Below, one piece after another: positions 26,957 through 36,114 of a DNA stretch of 64,000 nt. A program made the position numbers and the translations under genes. Position 1 is the first letter of the stretch. Every line of letters starts with the position of its first letter. This DNA comes from Erysipelotrichaceae bacterium (GTDB taxonomy: Bacteria > Bacillota_I > Bacilli_A > Erysipelotrichales > Erysipelotrichaceae), in NCBI GenBank assembly GCA_017473265.1, contig JAFULQ010000005.1:95042-159041 (forward strand). Reading direction: 5' to 3'. The notes under the pieces are model-generated. The model did not search any database. It was not told the origin of the DNA and was given only the letters and a program-made list of their open reading frames with translations.

Positions 26957-26985
26957 AATATACAGTATATGTAGGTAGAATACAA
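26957..26985 (-). promoter_or_regulatory. Promoter of cysK-cysE
   Basis: On the minus strand TTGTAT and TATATT are spaced by exactly 17 bp. No S-box or T-box-like leader is present in the short 5' UTR. Confidence 0.65.
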
Positions 26986-26995
26986 ATGATATGCA

Positions 26996-27025
26996 CAAAA
27001 AAAGCAACCCTTAAGGATTGCTTTA
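26996..27025 (-). terminator. Terminator after rpsD
   Basis: On the minus strand AAAGCAATCC pairs with GGGTTGCTTT around TTAA, followed by T residues. Confidence 0.85.
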
Positions 27026-27034
27026 ATTAGATTA

Positions 27035-27637
27035 CTATCTGTTGTAGAATTCTACTACTAATGCTTCGTTGATTTCTTGGTTTAATTCAGAACGTTCTGG
27101 TAAACGAACGAATGTACCTTTTTTAGTTTCTTTATCGAAAGTAACGAATGCTGGTGTATTTAAGTTAGCTTCTAAAGATTCAACGATAACTTTGTTGTTT
27201 TTAGATTTTTCTCTAACTTCAATAACATCACCTGGCTTACAAATGTAAGAAGGGATATCTACTTTGTGACCATTTACTAATAAATGACCGTGGTTAACTA
27301 ATTGACGAGCTCCACGACGAGTTGTTGATAAACCCATACGGTAAGCTACGTTGTCTAATCTTGATTCTAATAAGAATAAGAAGTTGTGACCTGTAACACC
27401 TTTCATTTTACCAGCTTTTTTGTATGTGTTATAGAATTGTTTTTCGTTAACACCATACATGAAACGAATTCTTTGTTTTTCACGTTGTTGTAATCCGTAG
27501 TTGCTTAATTTAGCACGTTTTGTTGGCCCATGTTGACCTGGAGCGTAGTTACGCTTTGTTAGTTCTTCACCAGTTTCTAAAATTGAGAAACCTAAACGAC
27601 GAGATTTCTTCCATACTGGTCCTGTAATTCTTGCCAT
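27035..27637 (-). CDS. rpsD: 30S ribosomal protein S4
   Basis: This 200-residue S4 has the N-terminal segment [19 protein letters not shown], the [16 protein letters not shown] block and an S4 RNA-binding domain ([30 protein letters not shown]). Length is normal for Bacillota. S4 is a primary 16S-binding protein. It is a single-gene unit on the minus strand with its own consensus promoter and a long structured leader, as in Bacillus subtilis. AAGGAGG precedes the ATG. Confidence 0.97.
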   Translation of the reverse strand: MARITGPVWKKSRRLGFSILETGEELTKRNYAPGQHGPTKRAKLSNYGLQQREKQRIRFMYGVNEKQFYNTYKKAGKMKGVTGHNFLFLLESRLDNVAYRMGLSTTRRGARQLVNHGHLLVNGHKVDIPSYICKPGDVIEVREKSKNNKVIVESLEANLNTPAFVTFDKETKKGTFVRLPERSELNQEINEALVVEFYNR

Positions 27638-27659
27638 GTTTTCATCCTCCTTATAGTTT

Positions 27660-27816
27660 TATGGCTCATCATAAAACATACGAAGCACAAATTATCGTGA
27701 TTGTGTGTTGATACTAAGGTGTTTTCCCTCGTTTGCAGCTAAGGTACTCTATTCACTACGGTTTAACCGTTATCAACGCGGATAATCAGACTTTGTGTGC
27801 TGCACATTTTGACGCT
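27660..27816 (-). promoter_or_regulatory. Candidate rpsD leader (S4 autoregulatory RNA)
   Basis: Between the rpsD promoter and its ribosome binding site lies about 155 nt with no open frame and a base composition less AT-rich than surrounding intergenic DNA. Such long leaders in Firmicutes rpsD bind S4 to repress translation. I infer the class from position and length; the pseudoknot was not folded. The remaining part of this gene-free stretch (27851-27955) holds only the ezrA 5' region. Confidence 0.5.
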
Positions 27817-27821
27817 AATGT

Positions 27822-27850
27822 AATATATCATTTCTACTATTGTTTGTCAA
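27822..27850 (-). promoter_or_regulatory. Consensus promoter of rpsD
   Basis: On the minus strand TTGACA and TATATT are spaced by 17 bp, giving a leader of about 175 nt. Confidence 0.85.
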
Positions 27851-27955
27851 TAAAATATATAGGATTTTTAAATGATTTTAATGTATTGAAATCGTTTGTT
27901 AATTAGTGAAAAAAATGGTTCAATGTGTTACTATATTACATATGAGGTGGTATCT

Positions 27956-29692
27956 ATGAGTTTGAATGAAGTAATTACAACGGTTCTTTCATCCGTATGG
28001 TTTTATATAGCAGTTGGTCTACTATTTTTAGTGATTATCTATGTAATTAGTCGTGGCATGACAAAAAAGAAATTAATGAAAGAAATGCAACAAATGGAAG
28101 TGCGCTATACAGAGATGAAGACAATTCCGTTATTGTTTAAATTAAATAAAGCTACTGCTTTAGCAAGAATGAATCAAGAGGTTGCAAGTATTTTAGCAGA
28201 AAAAGACGCAGAATATGATAAAGTGCAATTAGATATTAAGGCTGTTGCGCAATTGTTAGCTGATACTGATGATTTAATTGAGATAGGTAAGTATTCTTTA
28301 GCTAAAAAGAACAATAAGGATCTTGTGGAATTATTGAGTAGTACAGAGAACAAAGTTAAAGAATTAAATTCTATCTTAGATGGTATTTTACAACAAGAAG
28401 TTCAACAAAGAGAACAAATCAATCTTCTTAAAGAAGAGTTTAGAAATATGAAGATTGAATATACAAAGAATTCAAATCCTTTTATTTATTCATATGAAGC
28501 AATTGAAGAACGCTTCTTGGGTATTGAAAAGTTATTCTCTTCTTTTGAAGAATGTATGTATGCATCAGAATTCCAAAAAGCGAATGATGTGAAAGCTGAA
28601 ATTGAAGAAAAGTTAGGGTATTTGCATAAAATTTATCAAGAATTGCCTGATTTGTTAGTAATGGCACGTGGTGTTTTGCCTCGTACTGTGGATGAAGTGA
28701 GTAGCATGTATGCCCAATCTAAACAAAAAGGTGTATATTTGAAGCATTTGCAAATTGCGAAAAATATTGAATTTATTAATGATTCTATGAAGGCGGATTT
28801 GCATGCATTGAAGAATGCGGAAGTTGAAGGTATTGATGAGCATTTAAAAGAATGCCAAAAGCGTTTGCATCAATTGTTGCAACAAATTGAGAAAGAAAAT
28901 AAGTCTTATGATGAATCTTTAAGTATGCGTAATTTAGCGTTTGCGGATATTGATAAAATGGAAAGTAGTGTTTCTCGTATTCAAAAATTATATAACGATG
29001 TTTCTATGCGTTTTGGTTTTGAGAATATGGAAGATACAATTACTGGTTTATTAGAATCATGTGATCAATTGAAGCAAGAAAGAGTTCGTATTGATGCATT
29101 AATCCAAGAAAACACAAGTTCTGCGACTTCTTGGTTAATTGCCTTGCGTGAATTACGTCAAAAAATTGATATTAGTTTTGCGGATGTGAAAGTGATTCAA
29201 GAAAAGTTAGAGCATGCTTGTCTTGATGAATCTCATGCGAAAACACAATTGATGAAATTATATTTAATTATGAATGAAATGCAAGCACGTGTACGTAAGC
29301 ATCGTTTGTTATCGATTTCTGAAAGTTATGAAGAAGATTTAAAGACTGCGTATGTATATGTAGATTCTATTGAAAACTTATTAAAAGAGATTCCTTTGAA
29401 TATTAGCTTGTTGAATAAAACTTTAACAGAAGCTATTGATTTTATTTATCGTTTCTATAACAATGTGAATAAAATTTTGGGTTCTGCTACTATGGTAGAA
29501 GATGCGATCGTTGTAGGTAATCGTTGTCGTTCTACATATGGGGAAGTGGATATGGAATTAACTCGTGCAGAATTAGCATATCGTAATGGTGAATATACTA
29601 AAGCCTTAAGTGTTGCCTTTAAATCTCTTGAGAGTGTATATCCGAATTCTGCAGAAACTATGATCAAAAATAGTGCGAAAAAGGAAGCGTAA
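27956..29692 (+). CDS. ezrA: Septation ring formation regulator EzrA
   Basis: This 578-residue protein has one N-terminal transmembrane helix (about residues 14-33) and a long coiled-coil cytoplasmic part made of spectrin-like repeats. The segment RYTEMKTIPLLFKLNKATALARMNQEV after the anchor fits the conserved EzrA start of the cytoplasmic domain, and the total length is that of the family. EzrA binds FtsZ and limits extra Z-rings. ATG 27956 is chosen because GAGGTGG is 5 nt upstream. The gene lies head to head with rpsD, as in Bacillus relatives where ezrA, a desulfurase and thiI also cluster. Confidence 0.9.
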   Translation: MSLNEVITTVLSSVWFYIAVGLLFLVIIYVISRGMTKKKLMKEMQQMEVRYTEMKTIPLLFKLNKATALARMNQEVASILAEKDAEYDKVQLDIKAVAQLLADTDDLIEIGKYSLAKKNNKDLVELLSSTENKVKELNSILDGILQQEVQQREQINLLKEEFRNMKIEYTKNSNPFIYSYEAIEERFLGIEKLFSSFEECMYASEFQKANDVKAEIEEKLGYLHKIYQELPDLLVMARGVLPRTVDEVSSMYAQSKQKGVYLKHLQIAKNIEFINDSMKADLHALKNAEVEGIDEHLKECQKRLHQLLQQIEKENKSYDESLSMRNLAFADIDKMESSVSRIQKLYNDVSMRFGFENMEDTITGLLESCDQLKQERVRIDALIQENTSSATSWLIALRELRQKIDISFADVKVIQEKLEHACLDESHAKTQLMKLYLIMNEMQARVRKHRLLSISESYEEDLKTAYVYVDSIENLLKEIPLNISLLNKTLTEAIDFIYRFYNNVNKILGSATMVEDAIVVGNRCRSTYGEVDMELTRAELAYRNGEYTKALSVAFKSLESVYPNSAETMIKNSAKKEA

Positions 29693-29694
29693 AT

Positions 29695-30822
29695 ATGATT
29701 TATGTAGATTATGCAAGTACAACTCCAACAAGTGAAGATGTGTTGAAGAGTTATAATCAATTATTAAATCGTTATTATGCAAATAGTGAGTCTTTACATT
29801 CTTTGGGTGTAGAGGTATATCAAACTATGGAAAAAAGCCGTCAACAAACGGCTTCTTTGTTAAAGGTAAAGCCTAATGAGGTTATCTTTACTTCTGGTGC
29901 TAGTGAAGCGAATTCTATGGCAATTAAGGGAATTTGTTTCCAATATCAAAGTAAGGGGAAACATATTATTACTTCTAGAATTGAGCATTCTAGTGTGTTA
30001 AATGCTTTTATGCAATTGGAAGAAGTATTTGGTTTTGAAGTAACGTATATAGATGTTGATGAGCATGGGATTGTAAATATGGATCAATTACGTAATAGTT
30101 TGCGTAATGATACAATCTTGTGTTCGATTATGTATGTGAATAATGAGGTTGGAGCAATTCAACCGATTGATGAAATTAAGAAATTAATTCGAAAATATCC
30201 GAATTGTTTCTTGCATGTTGATTGTGTACAAGCATTGGGGAAATTGCCTATCGATTTACAGGATATTGATTTGGCTACGATGTCTGCTCATAAAATATAT
30301 GGGTTAAAGGGTAGTGGTATCTTAGTTAAAAAGCAACATATTTCTTTAGTACCATTAATTAATGGTGGACAACAAGAAATGGGATTGCGTGGTGGTACTG
30401 CTAATGCATGCACACATATTATGTTTGCGAAAACATTACGTTTGGCTTTAGAACAACAAGTGTCTCGTTATCAATATGTTAAGAAATTGAATAATTTCTT
30501 GCGTGAAGAGTTAAGCAAAATTGATGGAGTTGTTTTAAATAGTTCATCAGAGGCATCACCATTTATTTTAAGTTTTTCTTGTTTGCGTTTACCTAGTGAA
30601 GTGCATATGAATGCCTTGAATGATAAAGGTATTTTGGTGTCTGCGCAAAGTACTTGTGGTTCTAAATCACATGCGTATTCTTATGTTCTACAAGCTATGG
30701 GGATTAAGAATGAACGTTTACATGGGGTAATTCGTTTGAGTTTATCGCACTTGAATACGATGGATGAAATGCGTACAATTGTAGAAGTTGTAAAGGAGAA
30801 TGTTAAAAAATATGGAATATAG
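29695..30822 (+). CDS. Cysteine desulfurase (NifS/IscS family, partner of ThiI)
   Basis: This 375-residue PLP class V aminotransferase opens with YVDYASTTP. The PLP lysine is in SAHKIYGLKG near residues 198-207, and the catalytic cysteine loop is SAQSTCGSKSH near 318-328. It transfers sulfur from cysteine to an acceptor. The immediate downstream gene is thiI, with an 11-nt overlap, as with Bacillus nifZ-thiI, so it most likely feeds 4-thiouridine synthesis in tRNA rather than general Fe-S assembly. Confidence 0.9.
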   Translation: MIYVDYASTTPTSEDVLKSYNQLLNRYYANSESLHSLGVEVYQTMEKSRQQTASLLKVKPNEVIFTSGASEANSMAIKGICFQYQSKGKHIITSRIEHSSVLNAFMQLEEVFGFEVTYIDVDEHGIVNMDQLRNSLRNDTILCSIMYVNNEVGAIQPIDEIKKLIRKYPNCFLHVDCVQALGKLPIDLQDIDLATMSAHKIYGLKGSGILVKKQHISLVPLINGGQQEMGLRGGTANACTHIMFAKTLRLALEQQVSRYQYVKKLNNFLREELSKIDGVVLNSSSEASPFILSFSCLRLPSEVHMNALNDKGILVSAQSTCGSKSHAYSYVLQAMGIKNERLHGVIRLSLSHLNTMDEMRTIVEVVKENVKKYGI

Positions 30823-32017
30823 TTATGAATATATTTTAGTCCGTTTTGGTGAATTAAGTACAAAAGGGAAGAATAAGAAAGATTTTATTAAACGTTTAAC
30901 TGAAAATGTTAAAAATGCATTACATAATTTTAGTAAATTAGAATATAAGCGTACACATGATCGCTTATATATTGTGTTAAATGGTGAAGATGAAAAGGCG
31001 ATTAGTCCAATTTTGGCAAATGTATTTGGTATTCGTTCTTTCTCATTAGCTATTCAAGTACCTTCTGATATTGAAGAAATTACGAAAGCTAGTTTAGTGG
31101 CTGCTAAAAAGGAAATTGAACAAGGTGCTGTGACTTTCAAAGTGGAAGCTCGTCGTAATGATAAGCAATTCCCACTTGTGTCCGATCAAATCAATCGTAC
31201 GGTGGCTTCTTGTGTATTAAAGAATACTGATTTAAAGGTAGATGTTCATAATCCTTCTTTTAAATTATTAGTTGAAGTGCGTAAAGAACATACGTATATT
31301 ATGGCGCATACAGTACTAGGTGCTGGTGGTTATCCTGTTGGTGTAGGTGGTAAGGCAATGTTGATGTTGTCTGGTGGTATTGATTCACCTGTTGCGGCAT
31401 ATTTAACAATGAAACGTGGTGTAGAAATTGAATGTATTCACTATGCGTCTCCTCCATATACATCAAAACAAGCGCAAGAAAAGGTGGAAACTTTAGCTCG
31501 TAAATTGAGTCAATATCAAGGAAGAATTCGTTTACATGTAATTCCTTTTACGGATTTACAATTAGCGATTTATCAACATTGTCCTGAAAGTTATGCAATT
31601 ACAATTATGCGTAGAATGATGTATCGTTTAGCTACAAAAGTTGCTCAAAAACGTGGTTGTTTGGCTTTGGTTAATGGAGAAAGTGTTGGTCAAGTAGCAT
31701 CTCAAACTTTAGAGAGTATGCAAACGATTAATGAAGTAACGCAAATGCCAGTCATTCGTCCTGTGGTTACTTATGATAAATTGGAAATAATTGATATTGC
31801 AAAACATATTGATACATATGAAACAAGTATTCAACCATTTGAAGATTGTTGTACGATTTTTACTCCTAAAAATCCAGTAACTCGTCCTAATGGAGAAAAA
31901 GCAGCTCGTTTTGAATCTAAATTTGATTATGAATCATTGATTGATGAAGCGATTGCGAATATGGAATCTCGCACATTACGTTTTGCGGAAGAAATCAAAG
32001 AAGAAGATTGGTTTTAG
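30812..32017 (+). CDS. thiI: tRNA 4-thiouridine synthetase ThiI
   Basis: This 401-residue protein is the length of Bacillus ThiI and lacks the C-terminal rhodanese domain of the enteric form. Order: ferredoxin-like N-terminus (ILVRFGELSTKGKN), THUMP domain, and a PP-loop ATP pyrophosphatase domain with MLSGGIDSPVAAYL near residues 181-194. It activates U8 of tRNA and inserts sulfur delivered by the upstream desulfurase. ATG 30812 gives the conserved start; an ATG 12 nt earlier sits too close to AGGAG. Confidence 0.95.
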   Translation: MEYSYEYILVRFGELSTKGKNKKDFIKRLTENVKNALHNFSKLEYKRTHDRLYIVLNGEDEKAISPILANVFGIRSFSLAIQVPSDIEEITKASLVAAKKEIEQGAVTFKVEARRNDKQFPLVSDQINRTVASCVLKNTDLKVDVHNPSFKLLVEVRKEHTYIMAHTVLGAGGYPVGVGGKAMLMLSGGIDSPVAAYLTMKRGVEIECIHYASPPYTSKQAQEKVETLARKLSQYQGRIRLHVIPFTDLQLAIYQHCPESYAITIMRRMMYRLATKVAQKRGCLALVNGESVGQVASQTLESMQTINEVTQMPVIRPVVTYDKLEIIDIAKHIDTYETSIQPFEDCCTIFTPKNPVTRPNGEKAARFESKFDYESLIDEAIANMESRTLRFAEEIKEEDWF

Positions 32018-32063
32018 AATAATGTAATTGATTTTTCTCATACTACTAGTAGAGGTGAGAAAA

Positions 32064-32306
32064 ATGGATGACAAAAAACGTTTAGAACAAACTAGATTAC
32101 AAAGAAATCAACAAGATCAAACAAGAATTCAAAAGAATCAGCAAGATCAAGCTAGAATTCAAAAGAATCAACAAGACCAATTTCAATATGAAATGGGTTT
32201 AGAGTTTGATGAACAAATGAAACAGCAGTTGCAAAAACAAAACCAAAAGAAGAATCAAACACAAGCTCGTTCTTCTAATAACCAAGAAAATAAGAAGAGA
32301 GGTTAG
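32064..32306 (+). CDS. Gln/Asn/Lys-rich repeat protein (possible gamma-SASP-like)
   Basis: This 80-residue protein has three consecutive 10-residue repeats of the form TRIQKNQQDQ (residues 10-39), then FQYEMGLEFDEQMKQQLQKQNQ and an N/Q/K-rich tail. It has no Cys, Trp or hydrophobic core, so it is probably disordered. Composition and the EF-D/E-Q segment recall gamma-type small acid-soluble spore proteins, but the exact GPR protease site is not present. AGAGGTG precedes ATG 32064. It follows thiI and ends in a terminator. The spore-protein idea is inference. Confidence 0.6.
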   Translation: MDDKKRLEQTRLQRNQQDQTRIQKNQQDQARIQKNQQDQFQYEMGLEFDEQMKQQLQKQNQKKNQTQARSSNNQENKKRG

Positions 32307-32313
32307 TTTTTAT

Positions 32314-32343
32314 AAGTAGATGCAAAGTTCATCTACTTTTTTA
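32314..32343 (+). terminator. Terminator before ffh
   Basis: AAGTAGATG and CATCTACTT form a 9-bp stem around CAAAGTT followed by T residues. Confidence 0.88.
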
Positions 32344-32389
32344 TTTACTTTTGTGATACTATACTATAAGTAGAAATGGGGTTTTATGA

Positions 32390-33760
32390 ATGGCTTTTGA
32401 TTCATTATCTAATCGTTTATCTCTTGCATTTAAGAATATTGCAGGTAATGGTAAATTAACTGAAAAAAATATGGATCGTATGTTGAAGGAAGTGCGTACA
32501 GCTCTTTTGGAAGCAGACGTTAATTATCAAGTAGTAAAGAAATTTATTGAAAAAATCCGTGTGGAATCTATGGGAGAAAAAGTATTAAATGCTTTAGATC
32601 CTTCACAAATGGTTGTTAAGATTGTACATGATGAAATTATGAATTTGTTGGGTACGGAAGAGGCGAAGATTGAATATGCTTCTAGTGGTATTACAACAAT
32701 CATGATGGTTGGTTTACAAGGGACTGGTAAAACTACAACTGTTGCGAAATTAGCCAACTTAATGATTAAGAAACAGTCTCGTAGACCATTATTGGTTGCG
32801 GCTGACGTTGTTCGTCCTGCAGCGATTGAACAATTACAAACATTAGGAAAATCTATTGGTGTTGAGGTGTTTACTTTAGGTAACCAAGTTTCTGCGACAG
32901 AAACAGTTAAACAAGCGATGGATTATGCTAAATTACATCAATTCGATACAGTATTAATCGATACTGCTGGTCGTTTGCATATTGATGAAGCGTTAATGGA
33001 TGAATTACAAGTGATGAAAGAGTATTGCAAACCGCAAGAAATTTTATTAACTGTAGATGCAATGACTGGTCAAGATATTGTTAATGTTGCGAAAAGTTTC
33101 CATGAACAATTAAATGTAACAGGTTTAATTGTAACTAAATTTGATGGCGACTCTCGTGGTGGGGGAGTATTAAGTGTTCGCGCTATTACGCAAGTACCTG
33201 TAAAGTTTGTTTGTGTTGGTGAAAAAGTAGAAGATATTGATATTTTCTATCCACAACGTATGGCTGACCGTATCTTGGGTATGGGTGATATCATGACATT
33301 GATTGAACAAGCTCAAGAAAAGATGGATTTAGAAGAAGCGGAAGCAAGTTCTAAGCGTATGTTAAATGGTGAATTCACTATGGATGATATGCTTGTTCAA
33401 TTTAAACAAATTAAGAAGATGGGTTCTATGTCTGGTATGTTAAAAATGATTCCTGGTATGAATCAATTAGCTGGTCAAATTAATGATGATGAAGCGAATG
33501 CAGCAATGAAAAAACAAATTGCGATTATTCAAAGTATGACACCAGAAGAACGTAAAAATCCTAAAGCATGCCGTTCTACACATAAGAATCGTATTGCAAG
33601 AGGTAGTGGAACTAGTGTTCAAGAAGTGAATCGTTTATTCAATCAATATGAAAAAATGAAGACACAAATGAAGGCTATGGGAAGCATTATGCGTACAGGT
33701 AATATGCCTAAGTTCTTCCAACAAATGCCACAAGGTCCAATGAAAAATCGTAGATTCTAA
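32390..33760 (+). CDS. ffh: Signal recognition particle protein Ffh
   Basis: This 456-residue SRP GTPase has an N domain, a G domain with P-loop GLQGTGKTTTVAKLA near residues 107-121, DTAGRLHID near 190 and TKFDGDSRGGG near 248, and a methionine-rich M domain after about residue 300. The 4.5S RNA-binding segment CRSTHKNRIARGSGTS is near 390. Ffh with 4.5S/6S SRP RNA targets membrane proteins. The ribosome binding site is only GGGG. In many Firmicutes ffh follows ylxM, which is missing here. Confidence 0.95.
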   Translation: MAFDSLSNRLSLAFKNIAGNGKLTEKNMDRMLKEVRTALLEADVNYQVVKKFIEKIRVESMGEKVLNALDPSQMVVKIVHDEIMNLLGTEEAKIEYASSGITTIMMVGLQGTGKTTTVAKLANLMIKKQSRRPLLVAADVVRPAAIEQLQTLGKSIGVEVFTLGNQVSATETVKQAMDYAKLHQFDTVLIDTAGRLHIDEALMDELQVMKEYCKPQEILLTVDAMTGQDIVNVAKSFHEQLNVTGLIVTKFDGDSRGGGVLSVRAITQVPVKFVCVGEKVEDIDIFYPQRMADRILGMGDIMTLIEQAQEKMDLEEAEASSKRMLNGEFTMDDMLVQFKQIKKMGSMSGMLKMIPGMNQLAGQINDDEANAAMKKQIAIIQSMTPEERKNPKACRSTHKNRIARGSGTSVQEVNRLFNQYEKMKTQMKAMGSIMRTGNMPKFFQQMPQGPMKNRRF

Positions 33761-33786
33761 AAGAGATGATGTTTCATCTCTTTTTC
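33759..33786 (+). terminator. Terminator after ffh
   Basis: AAAAGAGATGA and TCATCTCTTTT form an 11-bp stem around a 4-nt loop, followed by T residues. Confidence 0.88.
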
Positions 33787-33835
33787 TTAGTATAAAATTG
33801 TAGAGAATAATGAAGAAAAGTGTGGGAAACTACTG

Positions 33836-33864
33836 TGGACATTATAAATTATTTATTTTATAAT
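33836..33864 (+). promoter_or_regulatory. Promoter of the acidic repeat protein / cmk / der unit
   Basis: TGGACA and TATAAT are spaced by 17 bp. The spacer and -10 form an AT-only near-dyad (ATTATAAA ... TTTATAAT). A 5' UTR of about 65 nt follows. Confidence 0.6.
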
Positions 33865-33936
33865 TTATGAGTATGAGATTATCTATAAGAATATCTATAA
33901 AATTTATATAAATGCGATGGTCCTAGGAGGTTTATT

Positions 33937-35442
33937 ATGGAACAAAGATCAAGAGCTCAAAAATATCAACAATTACGTCAAAATCTTGCTGTAGAAACAG
34001 AGAATACAGTTAAATCAAGAGATTTGTCTCGTTATGCTAGACAAATGGAAAGTTTTAAAACACCTGCTACACAAGAATTTCAATATGAAAAACAAGAACC
34101 AGTAGTAGGTACAAGAAGCCGTGCTGCTAGTGAGTATTTAAATGAAATTCAAAAGGAAAGCGATGCAATTGATGAAATTGTACGTGCTAATGAAGAATTA
34201 ATAAATGAAACACCAGTTAGTAAACCAGCTGTTGCTTCTCGCGCACAAAGATTTGCTTCTATGTTCATGGTTGATGAAGAAGAGGATATTGTAGTGCAAC
34301 CAAAAGTTGAAGAAGTAAAAGTAGAAGACATTGTTGAAGAATTGGTGGAAGTTCTACCTGTTGAAGAACCAGTAGTTGAAGAAGTTGTAGAAGAACCTGC
34401 AGTAGAAGAAGTTGTAGAAGAAATTTTCGAAGAAGTTACAGTAGAAGAAGTTGTAGAAGAACCTGTAGTAGAAGAAGTTTTTGAAGAAGAAACAGTTGAA
34501 GAACCTGTTGTTGAAGAAATTTTCGAAGAAGAAACAGTAGAAGAACCTGTAGTAGAAGAAGTATTTGAAGAAATTTTCGAAGAAGCTACAGCAGAAGAAC
34601 CTACAGTAGAAAAAGTATTTGAAGAATTAGTAGAAGAAACAGTTGAAGAAGTAGAAGAAGATTTTGATATTGATTCATATGAAGAAGAACCTGTGATTAA
34701 AGATCATTTTATGGATGATATTCTTCTTGAAGCTAAAAAATATAGTGTTGATATGGGACAAAGAGCTGCTATTGATACAACAGCAACTATTTTATCTGAA
34801 TTAACACAATCTGAACAAGAACCAGTTGCTTTTGAATTAGAAGAAACAGCTGATGACTCTTTTGATTTAGAATTTGCGGCTGAAATTGAAGGGTTATTAA
34901 ATGATCCTGCAACTGAAAATGTAGAAGAAGCTGAAGTTGTTGAAGAACCAGAAGAATTACAAGCTCAAATTGAAGCAATTATTAATGACAACATGACTGC
35001 GCCTTTCTTTGAAGAAGATGAAGAAGTAGAAGAAGTTGAAATTGAAGAAGAAGCAGTTGAAGAAGTAGAACCTGAAGAAGAAACAGTGGTAGAAAATACA
35101 CAAAACAATTCAATTATTTCTCATGAAATTGAACGTGATGATTATATGGAATTAACAATGAAATTAGATCAAGAACGTATTTTCAGAGAAGAAATGATGC
35201 AAAAAACAAAACAAATGAAATTACAATTAGATGAATATGAAACAGAATTAAATACTGTAAGTAATAAAGTATCTCATACTAATATGGTATTAAATTTTGT
35301 ATTAATCTTATTAATTTTAGCGTTATTCTGCTTATTGGGATTTATTGCTTATTGGGCATTAGTTGATCGTGGTTTAATTGGTGCTGTTGAAGTAGAAAAT
35401 GCATTTGAAACTTTTGCTATGTTTGTAGGTAATTGGCTATGA
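33937..35442 (+). CDS. Acidic VEEP-repeat protein with C-terminal membrane anchor
   Basis: This 501-residue protein has three parts. Residues 1-110 are Q/R-rich and polar. Residues 115-245 are a degenerate acidic repeat built on VEEPVVEEVxEE with inserted IFEE. Residues 250-395 are acidic low-complexity, followed by a coiled coil (about 395-445), one transmembrane helix (about 450-475) and a short C-terminal tail. It should be tail-anchored with the acidic part in the cytoplasm. AGGAGG precedes the ATG. The stop overlaps the ATG of cmk (ATGA), so it is coupled to a housekeeping gene. I do not recognise the family; a scaffold or tether is possible. Confidence 0.65.
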   Translation: MEQRSRAQKYQQLRQNLAVETENTVKSRDLSRYARQMESFKTPATQEFQYEKQEPVVGTRSRAASEYLNEIQKESDAIDEIVRANEELINETPVSKPAVASRAQRFASMFMVDEEEDIVVQPKVEEVKVEDIVEELVEVLPVEEPVVEEVVEEPAVEEVVEEIFEEVTVEEVVEEPVVEEVFEEETVEEPVVEEIFEEETVEEPVVEEVFEEIFEEATAEEPTVEKVFEELVEETVEEVEEDFDIDSYEEEPVIKDHFMDDILLEAKKYSVDMGQRAAIDTTATILSELTQSEQEPVAFELEETADDSFDLEFAAEIEGLLNDPATENVEEAEVVEEPEELQAQIEAIINDNMTAPFFEEDEEVEEVEIEEEAVEEVEPEEETVVENTQNNSIISHEIERDDYMELTMKLDQERIFREEMMQKTKQMKLQLDEYETELNTVSNKVSHTNMVLNFVLILLILALFCLLGFIAYWALVDRGLIGAVEVENAFETFAMFVGNWL

Positions 35443-36101
35443 GTCGTATTAATATAGCGATTGATGGGCCTAGTGCTGCTGGTAAAAGTACAATAGCAAA
35501 AAATATAGCGAAGAAATTAGGATATGTGCATTTAGATACTGGTGCAATGTATCGTTGTATTGGATATAAGTGTCAAATGCAAAATGTTGATTATAAGAAT
35601 GATGAAGATATGATAAAACTATTAGCAAATACGGAAATTGTATTAACTGCTGATGGTAAAATTTATCTTGATGGACAAGATGTAAGTCAAGAAATTCGTA
35701 CAAATGAAGCTGGTATGTGGGCATCAAATGTTTCTACTCGTGAAGTTGTACGTAAAGATTTAGTAGCTCGTCAACAAAAGATGGCAAGTGAAAAAGGTTT
35801 TGTTATGGATGGTAGAGATATTGGTACTGTCGTATTAAAGGATGCTGAATTAAAGATTTTCCAAACAGCTTCTGTTGAAGCTAGAGCGAAACGTCGCTTT
35901 TTAGAAAATCAAGCTAAAGGTTTAAAAGAAGATTATGAAACGATTTATCGTGATATCGAATTACGCGATTATCAAGATACACATCGAGAAGTGTCTCCTT
36001 TAACTCGTGCTGAAGATGCAATTCTTTTAGATACAAGCGATATGTCTATTGAAGAAGTTACAAATCACATTTTAGAACTTGTTGAAGAAAAAATGAAATA
36101 G
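35439..36101 (+). CDS. cmk: Cytidylate kinase
   Basis: This 220-residue kinase phosphorylates CMP and dCMP with ATP. The P-loop [11 protein letters not shown] is at residues 7-17, with DTGAMYR near 33-39 and the GRDIGTVV segment near 127-134, all typical of bacterial Cmk. ATG 35439 gives the conserved start; it overlaps the upstream stop by 4 nt. der follows 13 nt downstream, as in many Firmicutes. Confidence 0.95.
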   Translation: MSRINIAIDGPSAAGKSTIAKNIAKKLGYVHLDTGAMYRCIGYKCQMQNVDYKNDEDMIKLLANTEIVLTADGKIYLDGQDVSQEIRTNEAGMWASNVSTREVVRKDLVARQQKMASEKGFVMDGRDIGTVVLKDAELKIFQTASVEARAKRRFLENQAKGLKEDYETIYRDIELRDYQDTHREVSPLTRAEDAILLDTSDMSIEEVTNHILELVEEKMK

Positions 36102-36114
36102 TAAGGATGATAAA

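Noticed and set aside
27885..27900. cre-like site before ezrA
   Set aside because: TTGAAATCGTTTGTTA misses the terminal CA of the consensus at two positions, so support is weak compared with the perfect site at 63755.
34370..34680. Tandem repeats that might be taken for a CRISPR array
   Set aside because: The units are degenerate, vary in length, have no spacers and encode an in-frame VEEP protein repeat. No cas gene is present.
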